In this document: in pieces, positions 12,701-20,995 of the stretch
Numbering within the stretch: the stretch's first letter is position 1
Layout of the letters: every line of letters starts with the position of its first letter
Origin: Campylorhamphus procurvoides
Lineage: Eukaryota > Chordata > Aves > Passeriformes > Dendrocolaptidae
Assembly: GCA_013396655.1 (NCBI GenBank)
Contig: WBMV01004804.1
Coordinates: 373,901 to 437,900, forward strand
Reading direction: 5' to 3'
Length of the DNA stretch: 64,000 nucleotides
Program-made: the position numbers and the translations under genes
Notes under the pieces: generated by a model
Told to the model about the DNA's origin: nothing
Databases searched by the model: none
The model's input: only the letters and a program-made list of their open reading frames with translations

Positions 12701-15700
12701 TTCTTAATGGAAATAGCAGAGTACAGCTCATTCTGAAATACTCTCCAACAGAGCTGTTAAAACTCAGAGAACCAATCATTCCTTACACAGCTCCACAGAT
12801 GGTAAAATCATGTGAAAGCACTAAAAAAAAGGAATAACTTTCTTAAATCAGTATATTTTTTTCCCCTGTAGAATGAATGATCTGGTCAATGATGAAAGAG
12901 AGATGGATATGGGCTCTGAGGAAGGAGGGATGGGATGCATGGGATGCATGGGATTCTGGATGGGAGGCAAGGGCTTGGAGGGTAAGAGCATCTGGGAAGT
13001 TAACAGGGAAACCACTGATTCCTTGGGATCACTGCAGTCAGTCAGGCCTGCAAAGTGGAGACACAAAGCATAACAGAGGCTGCACTGCCAATCTAAAGCA
13101 GCTGAAGCAACAGATTGCATTGGACGGATTCCTTGGAAACTTCTAAATAACTGCACAGGGAGACATGCTCGTGCTGGCAGCTACTTGAAGCAGAGCAGTG
13201 GACAACACTGACCCACTTCCACAGAGCTACCAGAGGAACACCCTGGCATGACAGGTCATTGCAGGGGAACACATACAGGGGAGAACTGTTCACTGGGAAT
13301 GGGCACAGGATCTCTAGGCTGCGAAAAGACCCTTCCTCCCATCAGAGAGCAGGACAGGTCCTGCCTTACCTCTTTGTGAGGCTTGCAGATGCTCAGTGTT
13401 CCCCTCGTCCTGGAGAGGAGCTGTTCTGGGGGCAGTGCTGCTCACCTCCCTCTCTCGGGGGTCCTGGGTCAAGGCCCTGTGTGCAAGGTGGGAGCGGTGA
13501 GCTCCATTGCCAGTGTCGAGGTTCCACACACCAGCCTTGCAGCCAAACGGAGGAATGAGGGCACTCGGGTGTAGAGGCTTCCCAGGTCCTTCCCCACACC
13601 ATGAATCCATCCACCTCTTTATCTGCTTTGTTGATATGAACCGAGAAGGAGCTGTAGGTCAGGTAAAAGGGAAGGAATGGGTTAAGTGATCTCACACCTT
13701 TACAGTGAATCCACTTAATGGGATGAGGCATTCAAGGGGGTTTTTATCATACATTTCAGAAAATCAGTTTTTATTTTTCACAAAACTATCATTGGTTTAG
13801 TTCCTCTGAACAGTACTGCACTAGCAAGTCAGGAGATAGAGGTTCTACCAATTTGGTTATATGTTGCTATTTGCCCATCCATGACTTCAGGATCTCTTTC
13901 CTTCCAAGCAGCAGGCAACCCACAATGGTCTCTAGAATTTGACACTGTCTAGGAAGTAAATGGTTTCCACAGCTAGTTTTCAAGTCCTTTGTTTCTGTAA
14001 TTTCCATTCAATTTTGGAATGGGTTTTGTTGGGGGGTTTTATTTCTCTTCACAAGAAAGGATGTACTAAGAGATACACAATGTTATAATTGTGTTATAAT
14101 CAGAGGAAACTTTGCACTCTTCCTTAGATGTCCCCAGTATTCAATGGGCCGATATCTGTAGCATTCAAATTGGCCATCCAAACGTTCTACTTCTGTTCTG
14201 CTTCATTTTTACAAGGGTTTATTCCCTGCTTTCTTTACTGCAAAGAAACCAAATCTAATATAAACATGACCTGCCTCAAGGAATTTGTGATCTTGGCTGT
14301 TCCTGAAAATTCAAAATGTTCTTAATGGAAATAGCAGGGTGCAGCTCATTTTGAAACACTCTCCAACAGAGCTGTTAAAACTCAGAGAACTAATCATTCT
14401 TTACATGGCTTCACAGATGATAAAATCATGTGGCAGCCAAGCCGTAATAAAGGAATAACTTTCTTAAATCAGGATTTTTTTTCCCCTGTAGAATGGTCAG
14501 GTCAATAGTAAAAGAGAGACAGATAAGATTTAATGATATAGCTCATTTCTAGAGAATGTATCCAGCAAAAATGTCACCTTACTTACTCAGCAACACTTCT
14601 CCCTAGTTACATTCAGTATTCTAGCTGCATATCAGCAATAAAGGAATCATTCTGAAGGGACATGCCCATTATTTGGCAGAACTAACACTGAGCCAAGGGA
14701 CCAGTGGATCTCATCCTTTTTTTCTGCATCAGCAAAATTATTTGTTCAATTCTCATCTCTCCTATCACTGCAAACCCACAGATGGCACAGGGACAGCAAC
14801 AGTGTCATTGAGGTTTTCAACTTGAAAGTATGGGCTGACATAGATGCCCCAGATACCGCATTGTGTCTTGCAGAATCCTTATTACTAGTGATAAGGCAAT
14901 GCAGGAAGGGGAGGAAAAGCCATAAGGTATCTCCTACCCCAGCCTCAGTTTGCAATACTGCCACAGGCAGATGGAGCAGGGAAAGAGATTTGTAATCATG
15001 AACCTGGCATACGTGGTTTGTGGCAAACAGGTTGCACAAAAGAAACCTCAGTTCATTACTCAGCATTTAATTTAGGCTTCTGCTTTAAGAGGATGAAAAA
15101 CTCAGATCCTGCATAGGCTGGATCCTTTTTTAAGTCTCTTTCACTGTAAATGGAAAATGAACAAGGACTTTCTATCACAGGAGGTTTCACTATTTCTCCC
15201 AGTGCAAAAGCAGGCAATGTTGATGAATCTCCTTCAGATCTCAAAGGGTTCAGCTCAGAAACTGCCCTAAGGGAAGCTTTTCTCCTTCAAGTGTAGGAGG
15301 AAGGAGTGGGAACATTTCTCATTTCATGCTAAATGCCTCCTTTTTCTCTAATAATTGTGACATTAGAAAATGTGCAGGAAGATAAAAAGTATGTGCACGA
15401 TGTAGAGGAATGTTTTCTTTTCCTGCTGTGCATTTCCAGGGCCCCAAGGTACCCCTTCAGATCCTGCTGTTCTACACTTCACTCTGGAGTAATTTTCACT
15501 GCATCACCAGAGCACATTTCCCACTGACTGGATTCTGGGGGAGTCATCTGAGCCCATCAAGGAATTGAAAAAAGTTACAGAATAGTTTTCAACAAAACTT
15601 TTGGATTCCTATGTTTATTTTAGTACAGACATGCCCTGTACCTACCTAGATACTTAGAGTTCTTCTCTTCATTTCTGCTGATTGATCTTAGCCTTGAGAA

Positions 15701-18700
15701 AATTGAGGATAAAAGAACATATGAGGAGATAGAATGAGAAAGTGGGGGATGGGCATAACATTAAAGGACACAAACCTTCTTAGCATGGTCATTCTGATGA
15801 AGGAGAAAATGCAGCACTTAAAACCAACAATATGCAAAGCTGATTAATTGCCATTAATGTTTCAGTAGCTGGAGTCAGACAGAGCTCATCGAGTTCCAGC
15901 AAAAACACTGGAGTCATTCTTCAATTTGTTTCATAACTAATTCTGCTGTCTCTCCTTTTGGAGCTAAGTGGCTCTTACTGGTACATACAGCCTCTCTGAA
16001 CCAGCAAGAGATGTTAAGGTAGTCATAAGTCTGTATTGAAGGCAGCTACTTTTGCACTGCTTCAGAAGCCTAACTTTGCCTGGCCATGCCTTAAACTGAT
16101 GATAGCATTTTGCTACACATGGTAATACCACTGCTGTCTCCTGAGGATATTACACCTCCTTGCTCTTTCAAGAAGAAAAAGGGTTTTTCCAACTCAGTTG
16201 GTAGGTAAGTATATTCAGATTGCACTTTAAAAGCCATACTGAAACTTTTAAATTGGACTGGTATTTCCATGACTCCTTATTTATTGTTATAACTAGGATA
16301 AGGTTGACAGCTAGATTTCCTCATGCATATCCAAGCAGATATCTTTCCATCAGCTACAGGCCTGTAACTGTTCTCTAGCACCTTGCCCTCTGATCTTAAA
16401 ACTTTATGTAAATATTAAACATCTATAGGATTATACATCCCTAATCCAAAATCTTTCTGGGCTCTCATTTCACAGTGGAGGCCCAGACACAGAGAAGTTA
16501 CGACTGACATTTACAGAAACAGCATCTGAATTTGCAGACAGCTCTAAAATAGCCAATATTTGCCCTGAAATATTCTTGCAGGTACAGAAACTGTCAGACA
16601 AAAACAAACGCTGTATTTAGATCCATGCAATCCAGTTCCCAAATGATACCACAAGGATTACAGAGGAAAACAACAGCTGAGTCCAGCAGAGGGCCTGTTT
16701 TAAGGTCCTCTTAAGTCCTGCCTCCTCTTCCCCACCACCATGTCTGCTCTTATGGTGTATGGTGTTGGTATTGACATGGTGCTGGATCACCACAGAGAAG
16801 CAAAATGGTGAATACACAGAGGTCTGCACAAATATATTGCAGAGCTGACTGTGGAAAATAACCTCACAAGACGAGAAGTACGAGATGAACAACATATTGG
16901 AGCTACAGACACCTTGGCTTACCTCGTCTCCTGGGCCTCTTGGAAATCCAGGTGCTGAGAGTCTGGGAGAGACACTGCAGCACTACCAACAGGTGGGCTT
17001 ACTGACTTAGGTATAGGGGGGATCAAACACGGTCCCAATGACCTTTCCTTTGTATTCCCACCTCTGCAATACACAGGCAGCAGGGAAGCCTGGAAACAGT
17101 AGAAGACAGTACTCAACTCAAGCATCCAGCCCTCCCCCTTTGATGCCACAAGAAGTTTGGCCATGCTCTCAGCTAGGACTTGGCAGGAAAAGAAAAGTCA
17201 TATTGATGGTGAGAAGCTTGGCCTAGGATGGTGTGGGAGAGACCAGCTCTCTCCCCTCAGTCACTGGCAGTGTGGTTGCTTTCCCCCCTGGCATCCACAT
17301 GCTTGGCATAAAGATGTTGTGAGGTGCCACTGCCTCTGTTGGCCTTTCAGGTGGTATGGGAATGGATTTAGATCACTATCCTGTCATTGTTCCTAAGGTG
17401 CCTACCAGCCATGGCTAATCTCCTGCCAAGCCCCCACAAAGTCATCCAGCAGGATGTCAAAAACTGCTTTTCTCAAGCCTGTAGTTTTTTCTGCTTCTGC
17501 CCTTCCTACAGCCCCCCACCAGCCTCTCAGCCCAGATGCTAATGTGGCCTCTGGATGCTCAGTGCTCTCCAGATCCCACACAATTCATCATCTTAGGCTC
17601 ACTGTCATTTAGTAAGTTCTGCAGAGCTCCCTGCCCTGCTGCTCTGTGTAAGGTCTCTGCCTGCTCAAGTTGCTTCAGGCCCCCCACACCATGGCTAGAA
17701 AGGGGGTAGAGGGATAGGGTGCAGGTGCACACCCTTTCTTAGTATCACATCCTTGTGGGCACAGCTAAAGAGCCTAATTGGGACCTGTTCAAACTTCAGT
17801 GAAACAATCAGTTAATGTCAGGGATACATTTGGGCCTTTATCAGCAAGGCTGAAATCAAGTACACAAAGCTTTTTATTGGTTATTCTGTTTACAAAAACT
17901 GTTATTCATCTGATTTCCACTGCATGCCATGGCAAAACCAAAACAACTGCAGCTCCTGTCCCTCCTCCAAAGCAATCCCCAACTGTGTAGATTGGATCTG
18001 AGCTGCATTCCCCATGGCCACCTCATATGACTTACCTCTGGACAAACCCATGGCAGAGGACAAAGCTGCACAGAAGCTGAAGAAGTCTAGAAATATTACT
18101 AGAGACAACTGTGCAGAAGGGCATGGCTGTACAATTCAAAAGTTGAGACAACCCAGAATTGAGATTGCAGGGCTGCCTCCTGCAGCAAACATCTTTTCCC
18201 ACCAAAACCAGACAGAGCTGATATAAAACACCACCAAGACACTGGAGTGTCTGGAACAGTAACCACAACATATTGGTATTGATACCAATATCTATTGATA
18301 CATGTCAATGCAGGACACAGAGTCTGCAGCGCACACACTGTGAAGACAGCCCAATGCACAATGGCTTTAGACTTCTGTGGCTCAGCTGCTTCCCTGCACT
18401 TACACCACAGGGAAAGAAGACCTCAGAGTTCTGCCTACTACAGGACATAAACTGAAAATCCACCACATGGGATTTGGCTTGATTTCCTTACCTGACATTC
18501 TCTTCCTTCTGATATCAGCTCCTTGTTATTACCCTCACTATCATCACAGCCTGTGCCATTTCCCCCATTCTCCTGCTCTCCGTTGCATATCTTGCTGGGC
18601 TCTGAGGAAGGAGGGCTATTCTGGATGGGAGGCAAGGGCTTGGAGGGTAAGAGCATCTGGGAAGTTAGCAGGGAAACCACTGATTCCTTGGGATCACTGC

Positions 18701-20232
18701 AGTCAGTCAGGCCTGCAAAGTGGAGACACAAAGCATAACAGAGGCTGCACTGCCAATCTAAAGCAGCTGAAGCAACAGAATGCATTGGACGGATTCCTTG
18801 GAAACTTCTAAATAACTGCACAAGGAGACATGCTCGTGCTGGCAGCTACTTGAAGCAGAGCAGTGGACAACACTGACCCACTTCCACAGAGCTACCAGAG
18901 GAACACCCTGGACTCAGCACTCCTGTCAGACAACAGGGAGCCCACAGACTTGTGCTTACCAAGAAAAAGGCACCTGCACATACACCTTCTTGCTCTTCTG
19001 CCTGCCCCACAGCCCTACACCCCTACAGCTACACTTAGGGCTGAGAGCAGCACAGGTCATTGCAGGGGAGCACATACAGGGGAGAACTGTTCACTGGGAA
19101 TGGGCACAGGATCTCTAGGCTGGGAAAAGACCCTTCCTCCCATCGGAGAGCAGGACAGGTCCTGTCTTACCTCTTTGTGAGGCTTGCAGATGCTCAGTGT
19201 TCCCCTCGTCCTGGAGAGGAGCTGTTCTGGGGGCAGTGCTGCTCACCTCCCTCTCTCGGGGGTCCTGGGTCAAGGCCCTGTGTGCAAGGTGGGAGTGGTG
19301 AGCTCCATTGCCCGTGTCGAGGTTCCACACACCAGCCTTGCAGCCAAAGAGGGGAGCAGGGGCTCTTGGGTATAGAGGCTTCCCAGGTCTTGCCACACAC
19401 CACTAACCTCTTCACTTCTTCATCTGGATTTTTAACATGGACTGAGAAGGAGCTGTGGATCAGGTAAAAGGGAAGGAGTTTGACCTAACACCTTTAAAGT
19501 CCACCTATCTAATGGGTGAGACATTTGGGGGGGGGTGTTCAATTGCTCAGAAGATCAGTTTGTTTTTAGTTCTTCATTAAACAAGAATCAGTTTAATTCC
19601 TCTCAACAGTACTGACCTAGCAAGCTAGGACAGAGAGAGGTGGAAGGCTTCACTGGTAAGAGGGGAAAAAAAGATTCCTACTTGAGACTTGGCTTCTGTG
19701 AAGGCTACCAGTAAAAACCTACATGGTGCTACTGCTATTTCTGGAAAGCAGAAAGGCATCTCAGCAAGCAGGCAGACCCTGCTGGTGTTTTTACAGCACT
19801 GGTACCACCTGCAGGGTCAGATCTGATGAGCAAGCAGAAGAAGAGCAGGAAATTTACCTATAGTGAGACCAGACAATGATAGCAGAGATAGAAACAGACC
19901 TTAGGTATCATTGCCATGTTCAATTTGTGGCCAGCTGAGCCACAGTCCCTGTCCTGGCTGGCATTACTAGTTATTTGGCTACTGTTGAGAAGGAGAAAGC
20001 CTAATGAACTAAGGAGAGAAAGATATGATGCCATGTGCATGCCTGGGGGATCATCTGTAGCTGCCTGTCACCTCCTCTGACACAGAGCCAGCACTGACCT
20101 CCACGGACCACTTCTCCCTGAAATCTGGTGGGTTCGGGATTGTTTTTCATTTGCCTGAGGTGACTATTGCATATTCCTCTTTCCTGACATCCTCACCTTC
20201 AGTGGTCCGCCCGCTGCCACAGCACCGTACAT
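653..20232 (-). CDS. TOGARAM2: TOGARAM2 (FAM179A), TOG array regulator of axonemal microtubules 2; 14 coding exons assembled, one junction unresolved
   Basis: This Crescerin-family protein binds tubulin through TOG (HEAT-repeat) domains and is linked to ciliary microtubules; that role is family knowledge. The assembled exons give roughly 700 residues. The N-terminal half (20.2-9.7 kb) is low-complexity, rich in Ser, Pro and charged residues. The C-terminal half (8.1-1.7 kb) is one TOG array, starting at LVSALTWLSSDNWELKEKG and running through KVSHSAIVTLGELF and VENVTP to YYGWKMLHML and DILERIKKK. The order and wording of these motifs match TOGARAM1/2 rather than CLASP or XMAP215. Splice phase is continuous at every junction except 15060 to 12182. 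The gene lies downstream of WDR43 on the same strand, as in human. The human protein is about 1,000 residues (from memory), so N-terminal exons may be missing here. Identity is firm; the 5' structure is not. Confidence 0.88.
1746..1863 (-). CDS. TOGARAM2: TOGARAM2 exon, last TOG helix pair
   Basis: The acceptor is ctgtgttag and the donor AAGAAA|gtaagt. It encodes 39 codons, YYGWKMLHMLMDHEKF through SAHDLKDILERIKKK. The YYGWKML motif and basic end close the TOG array. Phase 2 in, phase 0 out. Confidence 0.9.
2590..2797 (+). mobile_element. CR1 3' fragment in a TOGARAM2 intron
   Basis: It contains gctctcaggcacatggtgtg, gccaggagttggacac and the terminal tgtgattctatgaac of a CR1 subfamily, reading plus and so antisense to TOGARAM2. 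Its 5' limit is approximate. Confidence 0.8.
2916..3071 (-). CDS. TOGARAM2: TOGARAM2 exon, TOG HEAT repeats 4-5
   Basis: The acceptor is ctcttttccag and the donor ACAAG|gtagtg. It encodes 51 codons, HRHVLVRKYAAKHLLTVM through AEKLVRLAVKLAQD to CHKDT. Together with the flanking exons it reads GIQ-HRHVLVRKYAA, as expected for the family. Confidence 0.9.
3202..3240. repeat. Perfect 16-bp inverted repeat
   Basis: ATCTTCTGCAGATGGC is followed, after the 7-base loop AGTTCTA, by its exact reverse complement. It lies in the TOGARAM2 intron about 130 bp from the exon ending at 3071. Confidence 0.95.
4285..4520 (-). CDS. TOGARAM2: TOGARAM2 exon, TOG HEAT repeats 2-3
   Basis: The acceptor is cttccccag and the donor ATCCA|gtatgt. 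It encodes 78 codons starting VTSLRSKVSHSAIVTLG, then GELFVALKKDMDSEVDE, FIQKAASQTLG and MVENVTPSRAM. This is the most diagnostic exon of the gene. Confidence 0.93.
6221..6326 (-). CDS. TOGARAM2: TOGARAM2 exon, TOG HEAT repeat 1
   Basis: The acceptor is gatgcttttcag and the donor AAAGAG|gtaaga. It encodes 35 codons, ELKEKGLLSIKCLAISHS through LLGRLREISLAVTKE. This closely resembles the TOGARAM1/2 segment in which a short helix pair precedes a KVSH motif. Confidence 0.9.
6410..6560 (+). mobile_element. Probable ancient CR1/L3-type fragment
   Basis: The plus strand holds tggaactcattgccacagga followed by tgg-tgtagctg, resembling the widespread CR1/L3 motif encoding WNSLPQDG. Strongly diverged, recognised from one motif only. 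Confidence 0.45.
7970..8102 (-). CDS. TOGARAM2: TOGARAM2 exon, start of TOG array (helix A)
   Basis: The acceptor is a strong pyrimidine tract ending ctccttacag and the donor is ACTG|gtaaga. It encodes NSQMALGLEHREEP to ALTWLSSDNW. The last residues, PQKLLVSALTWLSSDNW, are the typical first TOG helix of TOGARAM proteins and run in phase into ELKEKGLLSIK. Confidence 0.82.
8640..9350. other. AT-rich noncoding stretch in a TOGARAM2 intron
   Basis: No open frame or repeat is recognisable. The composition is uniformly AT-rich with several TAAT-like and ATGATAAAT motifs and the compound palindrome near its end. It could be a conserved noncoding element, which only alignment can show. Confidence 0.3.
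9273..9310. repeat. Compound repeat: 8-bp palindrome with 10-bp direct repeats
   Basis: ATCACTGA-A-TCAGTGAT forms a perfect odd palindrome at 9287-9303. GATGTCACTG occurs at both 9273-9282 and 9301-9310. Confidence 0.9.
9666..9803 (-). CDS. TOGARAM2: TOGARAM2 exon, linker before the TOG array
   Basis: The acceptor is ggtctctag and the donor CCTCAG|gtaagc. It encodes VSLPPINGTVFSVHRKHPD to GSFPHNSS, completing a Ser codon carried from the previous exon and leaving phase 1 for the next. Basic and Ser-rich, with no recognised domain. Confidence 0.7.
9945..10195 (-). mobile_element. CR1 3' fragment in a TOGARAM2 intron
   Basis: The plus strand begins with acagaatcacagaatcatag, the reverse complement of the CR1 3' repeat. 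Typical CR1 body follows (gggctggaagggacct, cacctagtccaacccc) to about 10195. It is in the same orientation as the host gene. Confidence 0.85.
10934..11090 (-). CDS. TOGARAM2: TOGARAM2 exon, charged helical linker
   Basis: It follows an AG acceptor and ends at AACAAA|gtaagt. It encodes 52 codons, VRVVLCKSAEKK to DPRDAVEQ, ending in phase 1. The middle is a run of Arg, Lys and Glu (MELWEERKKEREKEK) predicted to be a single charged helix or coiled coil. Confidence 0.7.
12030..12182 (-). CDS. TOGARAM2: TOGARAM2 exon, linker
   Basis: The acceptor is ctgttccccag and the donor GGAAGG|gtaagg. It encodes 51 codons, GHIFGGLKSAGHL to EDLKDSSGR, phase 0 in and out. It runs in phase into the 11090 exon. 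Two other frames reach stops inside the exon. Confidence 0.66.
12701..12910. repeat. Direct repeat T flanking the derived copy, left
   Basis: About 210 bp starting ttcttaatggaaatagcag, repeated at 14319-14527 at roughly 85-90 percent identity by eye, with small indels in an A-rich stretch. It abuts the left border of the derived copy exactly. Confidence 0.85.
12911..14317 (-). repeat. Derived copy (A) of the TOGARAM2 5' region, with two broken exon copies
   Basis: This segment aligns with 18597-20995. It carries a copy of the 55-codon exon (about 13.38-13.55 kb, donor kept as AGAG|gtaagg) and the first half of the 73-codon exon with its ctttgcag acceptor. That half-exon ends at the duplication border without a donor and runs into unrelated sequence. 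A short expansion of gggatgcat lies at 12931-12953. The copies are not expected to give a normal protein segment. Confidence 0.85.
14319..14527. repeat. Direct repeat T' flanking the derived copy, right
   Basis: Second copy of the 210-bp repeat, abutting the right border of the derived copy. No similar sequence is seen next to the source copy. Confidence 0.85.
15060..15266 (-). CDS. TOGARAM2: TOGARAM2 candidate exon (3' junction unresolved)
   Basis: The acceptor cttcccttag accepts the phase-2 carry from the 16923 exon and opens 68 codons, from AVSELNPLRSEGDS through SFSIYSERDLKKDP to KQKPKLNAE. The composition looks like real protein. The best donor is GA|gtaatg at 15059, leaving phase 2, but the next exon (12182) begins in phase 0. 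Either a small exon of 3n+1 bases between 12.2 and 15.0 kb was missed or the true donor differs. A TAA follows at once in the exon frame. Confidence 0.48.
15825..15880. promoter_or_regulatory. Candidate enhancer-like motif cluster in a TOGARAM2 intron
   Basis: An octamer-like tatgcaaag is followed at once by gctgattaattgccattaat, giving two homeodomain TAAT cores in about 25 bases. The pattern resembles POU/homeobox-bound conserved elements. No direct evidence of activity. Confidence 0.3.
16923..17089 (-). CDS. TOGARAM2: TOGARAM2 exon, linker
   Basis: The acceptor is ctgtttccag and the donor GACGAG|gtaagc. It encodes 55 codons, ASLLPVYCRGG to FQEAQETR, phase 0 in and phase 2 out. It contains the Pro-rich stretch CLIPPIPKSVSPP. 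The phase matches the preceding exon exactly. Confidence 0.66.
18270..18291. repeat. Perfect 10-bp palindrome
   Basis: ATATTGGTAT, a two-base centre TG, then ATACCAATAT. It is in the TOGARAM2 intron between the exons at 18492 and 17089. Confidence 0.95.
18492..18712 (-). CDS. TOGARAM2: TOGARAM2 exon, Ser/Pro-rich linker
   Basis: The acceptor is ctttgcag and the donor TGTCAG|gtaagg. It encodes 73 codons, LTDCSDPKES to ISEGRECQ, phase 1 in and phase 0 out. The exon straddles 18597, the end of the duplicated block, so the copy at 12.9-13.04 kb carries only its 5' half and has lost the donor. That makes this the ancestral exon. Confidence 0.68.
19171..19336 (-). CDS. TOGARAM2: TOGARAM2 exon, N-terminal linker
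   Basis: The acceptor ggctgcaag has a pyrimidine-rich tract and the donor is AGAG|gtaaga. It encodes 55 codons, AGVWNLDTGN to TEHLQASQR, and ends in phase 1. The next exon supplies the two bases completing Gly. The 5' boundary is less certain because the frame stays open upstream. A near-identical copy sits at about 13.38-13.55 kb. Confidence 0.6.
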
Positions 20233-20510
20233 TCGAACTGACGCTTCTGCCTTGCGGGGCTCTGTACCTGCGCTCGGGTTTGGGAACGATCCCAGAGAAC
20301 ACGGCACCGGGGGCTTGGTGTCTAGCTTTGGAACAGGGGCAGGACGGGTGACTCCAGCTCCCAGCAGAGGCAAAGCCAGGCTCGTTTTCCCCGGCCACGG
20401 CCGTGCCCGCCCTCACCTCCGCATCCTCTGCGCGGCGCTGCCTCCTTGTGACGCACCCGCGTTCGGTACCGCGGACAGCGCAACGTTCTGTCGTTCGCCT
20501 GCCCGCGGCA
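20180..20510 (-). promoter_or_regulatory. CpG-island-like segment, putative TOGARAM2 promoter and first exon
   Basis: CpG dinucleotides are dense here (for example ccgcccgc, cattcgaactgacgc, gcgctcggg, cgttcggtaccgcggacagcg) while the flanking tens of kilobases have few. The minus strand holds a CRE-like tgcgtcac near 20450. Two splice-donor-like gtgagg sites occur on the minus strand, after GCGGAG near 20417 and after CTGAAG at 20197. A bird CpG island at the 5' end of a gene normally marks a promoter. Its assignment to TOGARAM2 rests on position and on the phase-compatible first exon. Confidence 0.55.
20197..20232 (-). CDS. TOGARAM2: TOGARAM2 putative first coding exon (12 codons)
   Basis: In the CpG-rich segment an ATG at 20232 opens MYGAVAAGGPLK and ends in phase 0 at a gtgagg donor, fitting the next exon at 19336. 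The frame is open upstream, to at least 20325 and a possible acceptor ccaaag, so the exon could be longer and internal (43 codons from LDTKPPVPCS). A second frame is also open through this GC-rich piece, so the frame choice is tentative. Confidence 0.4.
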
Positions 20511-20618
20511 TCCCCATCCCCATCCCCATCCCACCCGAATCCCCATCCCCATCCCCTCCCATCCACATCCCCATCCGCATCCCACCCGCATCCCCATCCC
20601 CTCCCACCTTCATCCCCC
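20510..20618. repeat. Interrupted hexamer repeat (CATCCC)n
   Basis: Many catccc and catcccc units with variants (cgcatccc, acccgaat, ctccc) run beside the CpG-rich segment and end at an unresolved base. The minus strand is a series of G-runs (gggatgggg) that could form a G-quadruplex. Confidence 0.9.
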
Positions 20619-20619
20619 N
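20619..20619. other. Unresolved base (N)
   Basis: The only N in the window. It sits exactly where the hexamer repeat gives way to the duplicated low-GC sequence, so it may mark a small assembly gap or collapsed GC-rich repeat. Confidence 0.9.
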
Positions 20620-20995
20620 AGAGTTTGGCACTGTCTAGGAAGTAGATGCTTTCCAAAGCTAGCTTTCAAGTCCTTTGTTTCTGTAATTCCCACTCAGTTC
20701 TGGGTTGGGTTTTTCTCTTATTTCTCTTAACTACAAAGGAAGTGCTGGGACACAAACAATATCACCAGGTGTTACAATTAAAGACAGCTTTGCACTCTGT
20801 GTTTGATGTCCCAAGTATTCAGTAGGCCCATATGATTAATTACCTGTAGTGTGCAAATTGGCCATCCAAATGTTCTTCTTCATTGTGACATGGGTTTATT
20901 CCTTGTTTTCTTTACTGCAGAGACACCCAAACACAACATAAACATGACTTGGGTCAAAAAATTTCTGATCTTGACTGTTCCTGAAAATTCAAAAT

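Larger units (their letters stand above)
18597..20995 (-). repeat. Source copy (C) of an intragenic duplication
   Basis: This segment shares sequence with 12911-14317 in the same orientation. It contains the intact TOGARAM2 exon at 19171 and the 5' half of the exon at 18492. It also holds two pieces absent from the other copy: about 130 bp near 18.91-19.05 kb and about 0.95 kb with the CpG island (about 19.65-20.62 kb). Because the exon at 18492 is whole only here, I take this as the original. Confidence 0.85.

Noticed and set aside
15646..15693. Possible 48-nt TOGARAM2 exon with ctcaag acceptor and gtaggt donor
   Set aside because: All three frames meet a stop inside it once the sequence is read carefully across the line break.
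18958..19035. Possible 78-nt exon with gtaagc donor between the 19171 and 18492 exons
   Set aside because: In the phase required by both neighbours the frame hits TAG, and the two neighbouring exons join perfectly without it.
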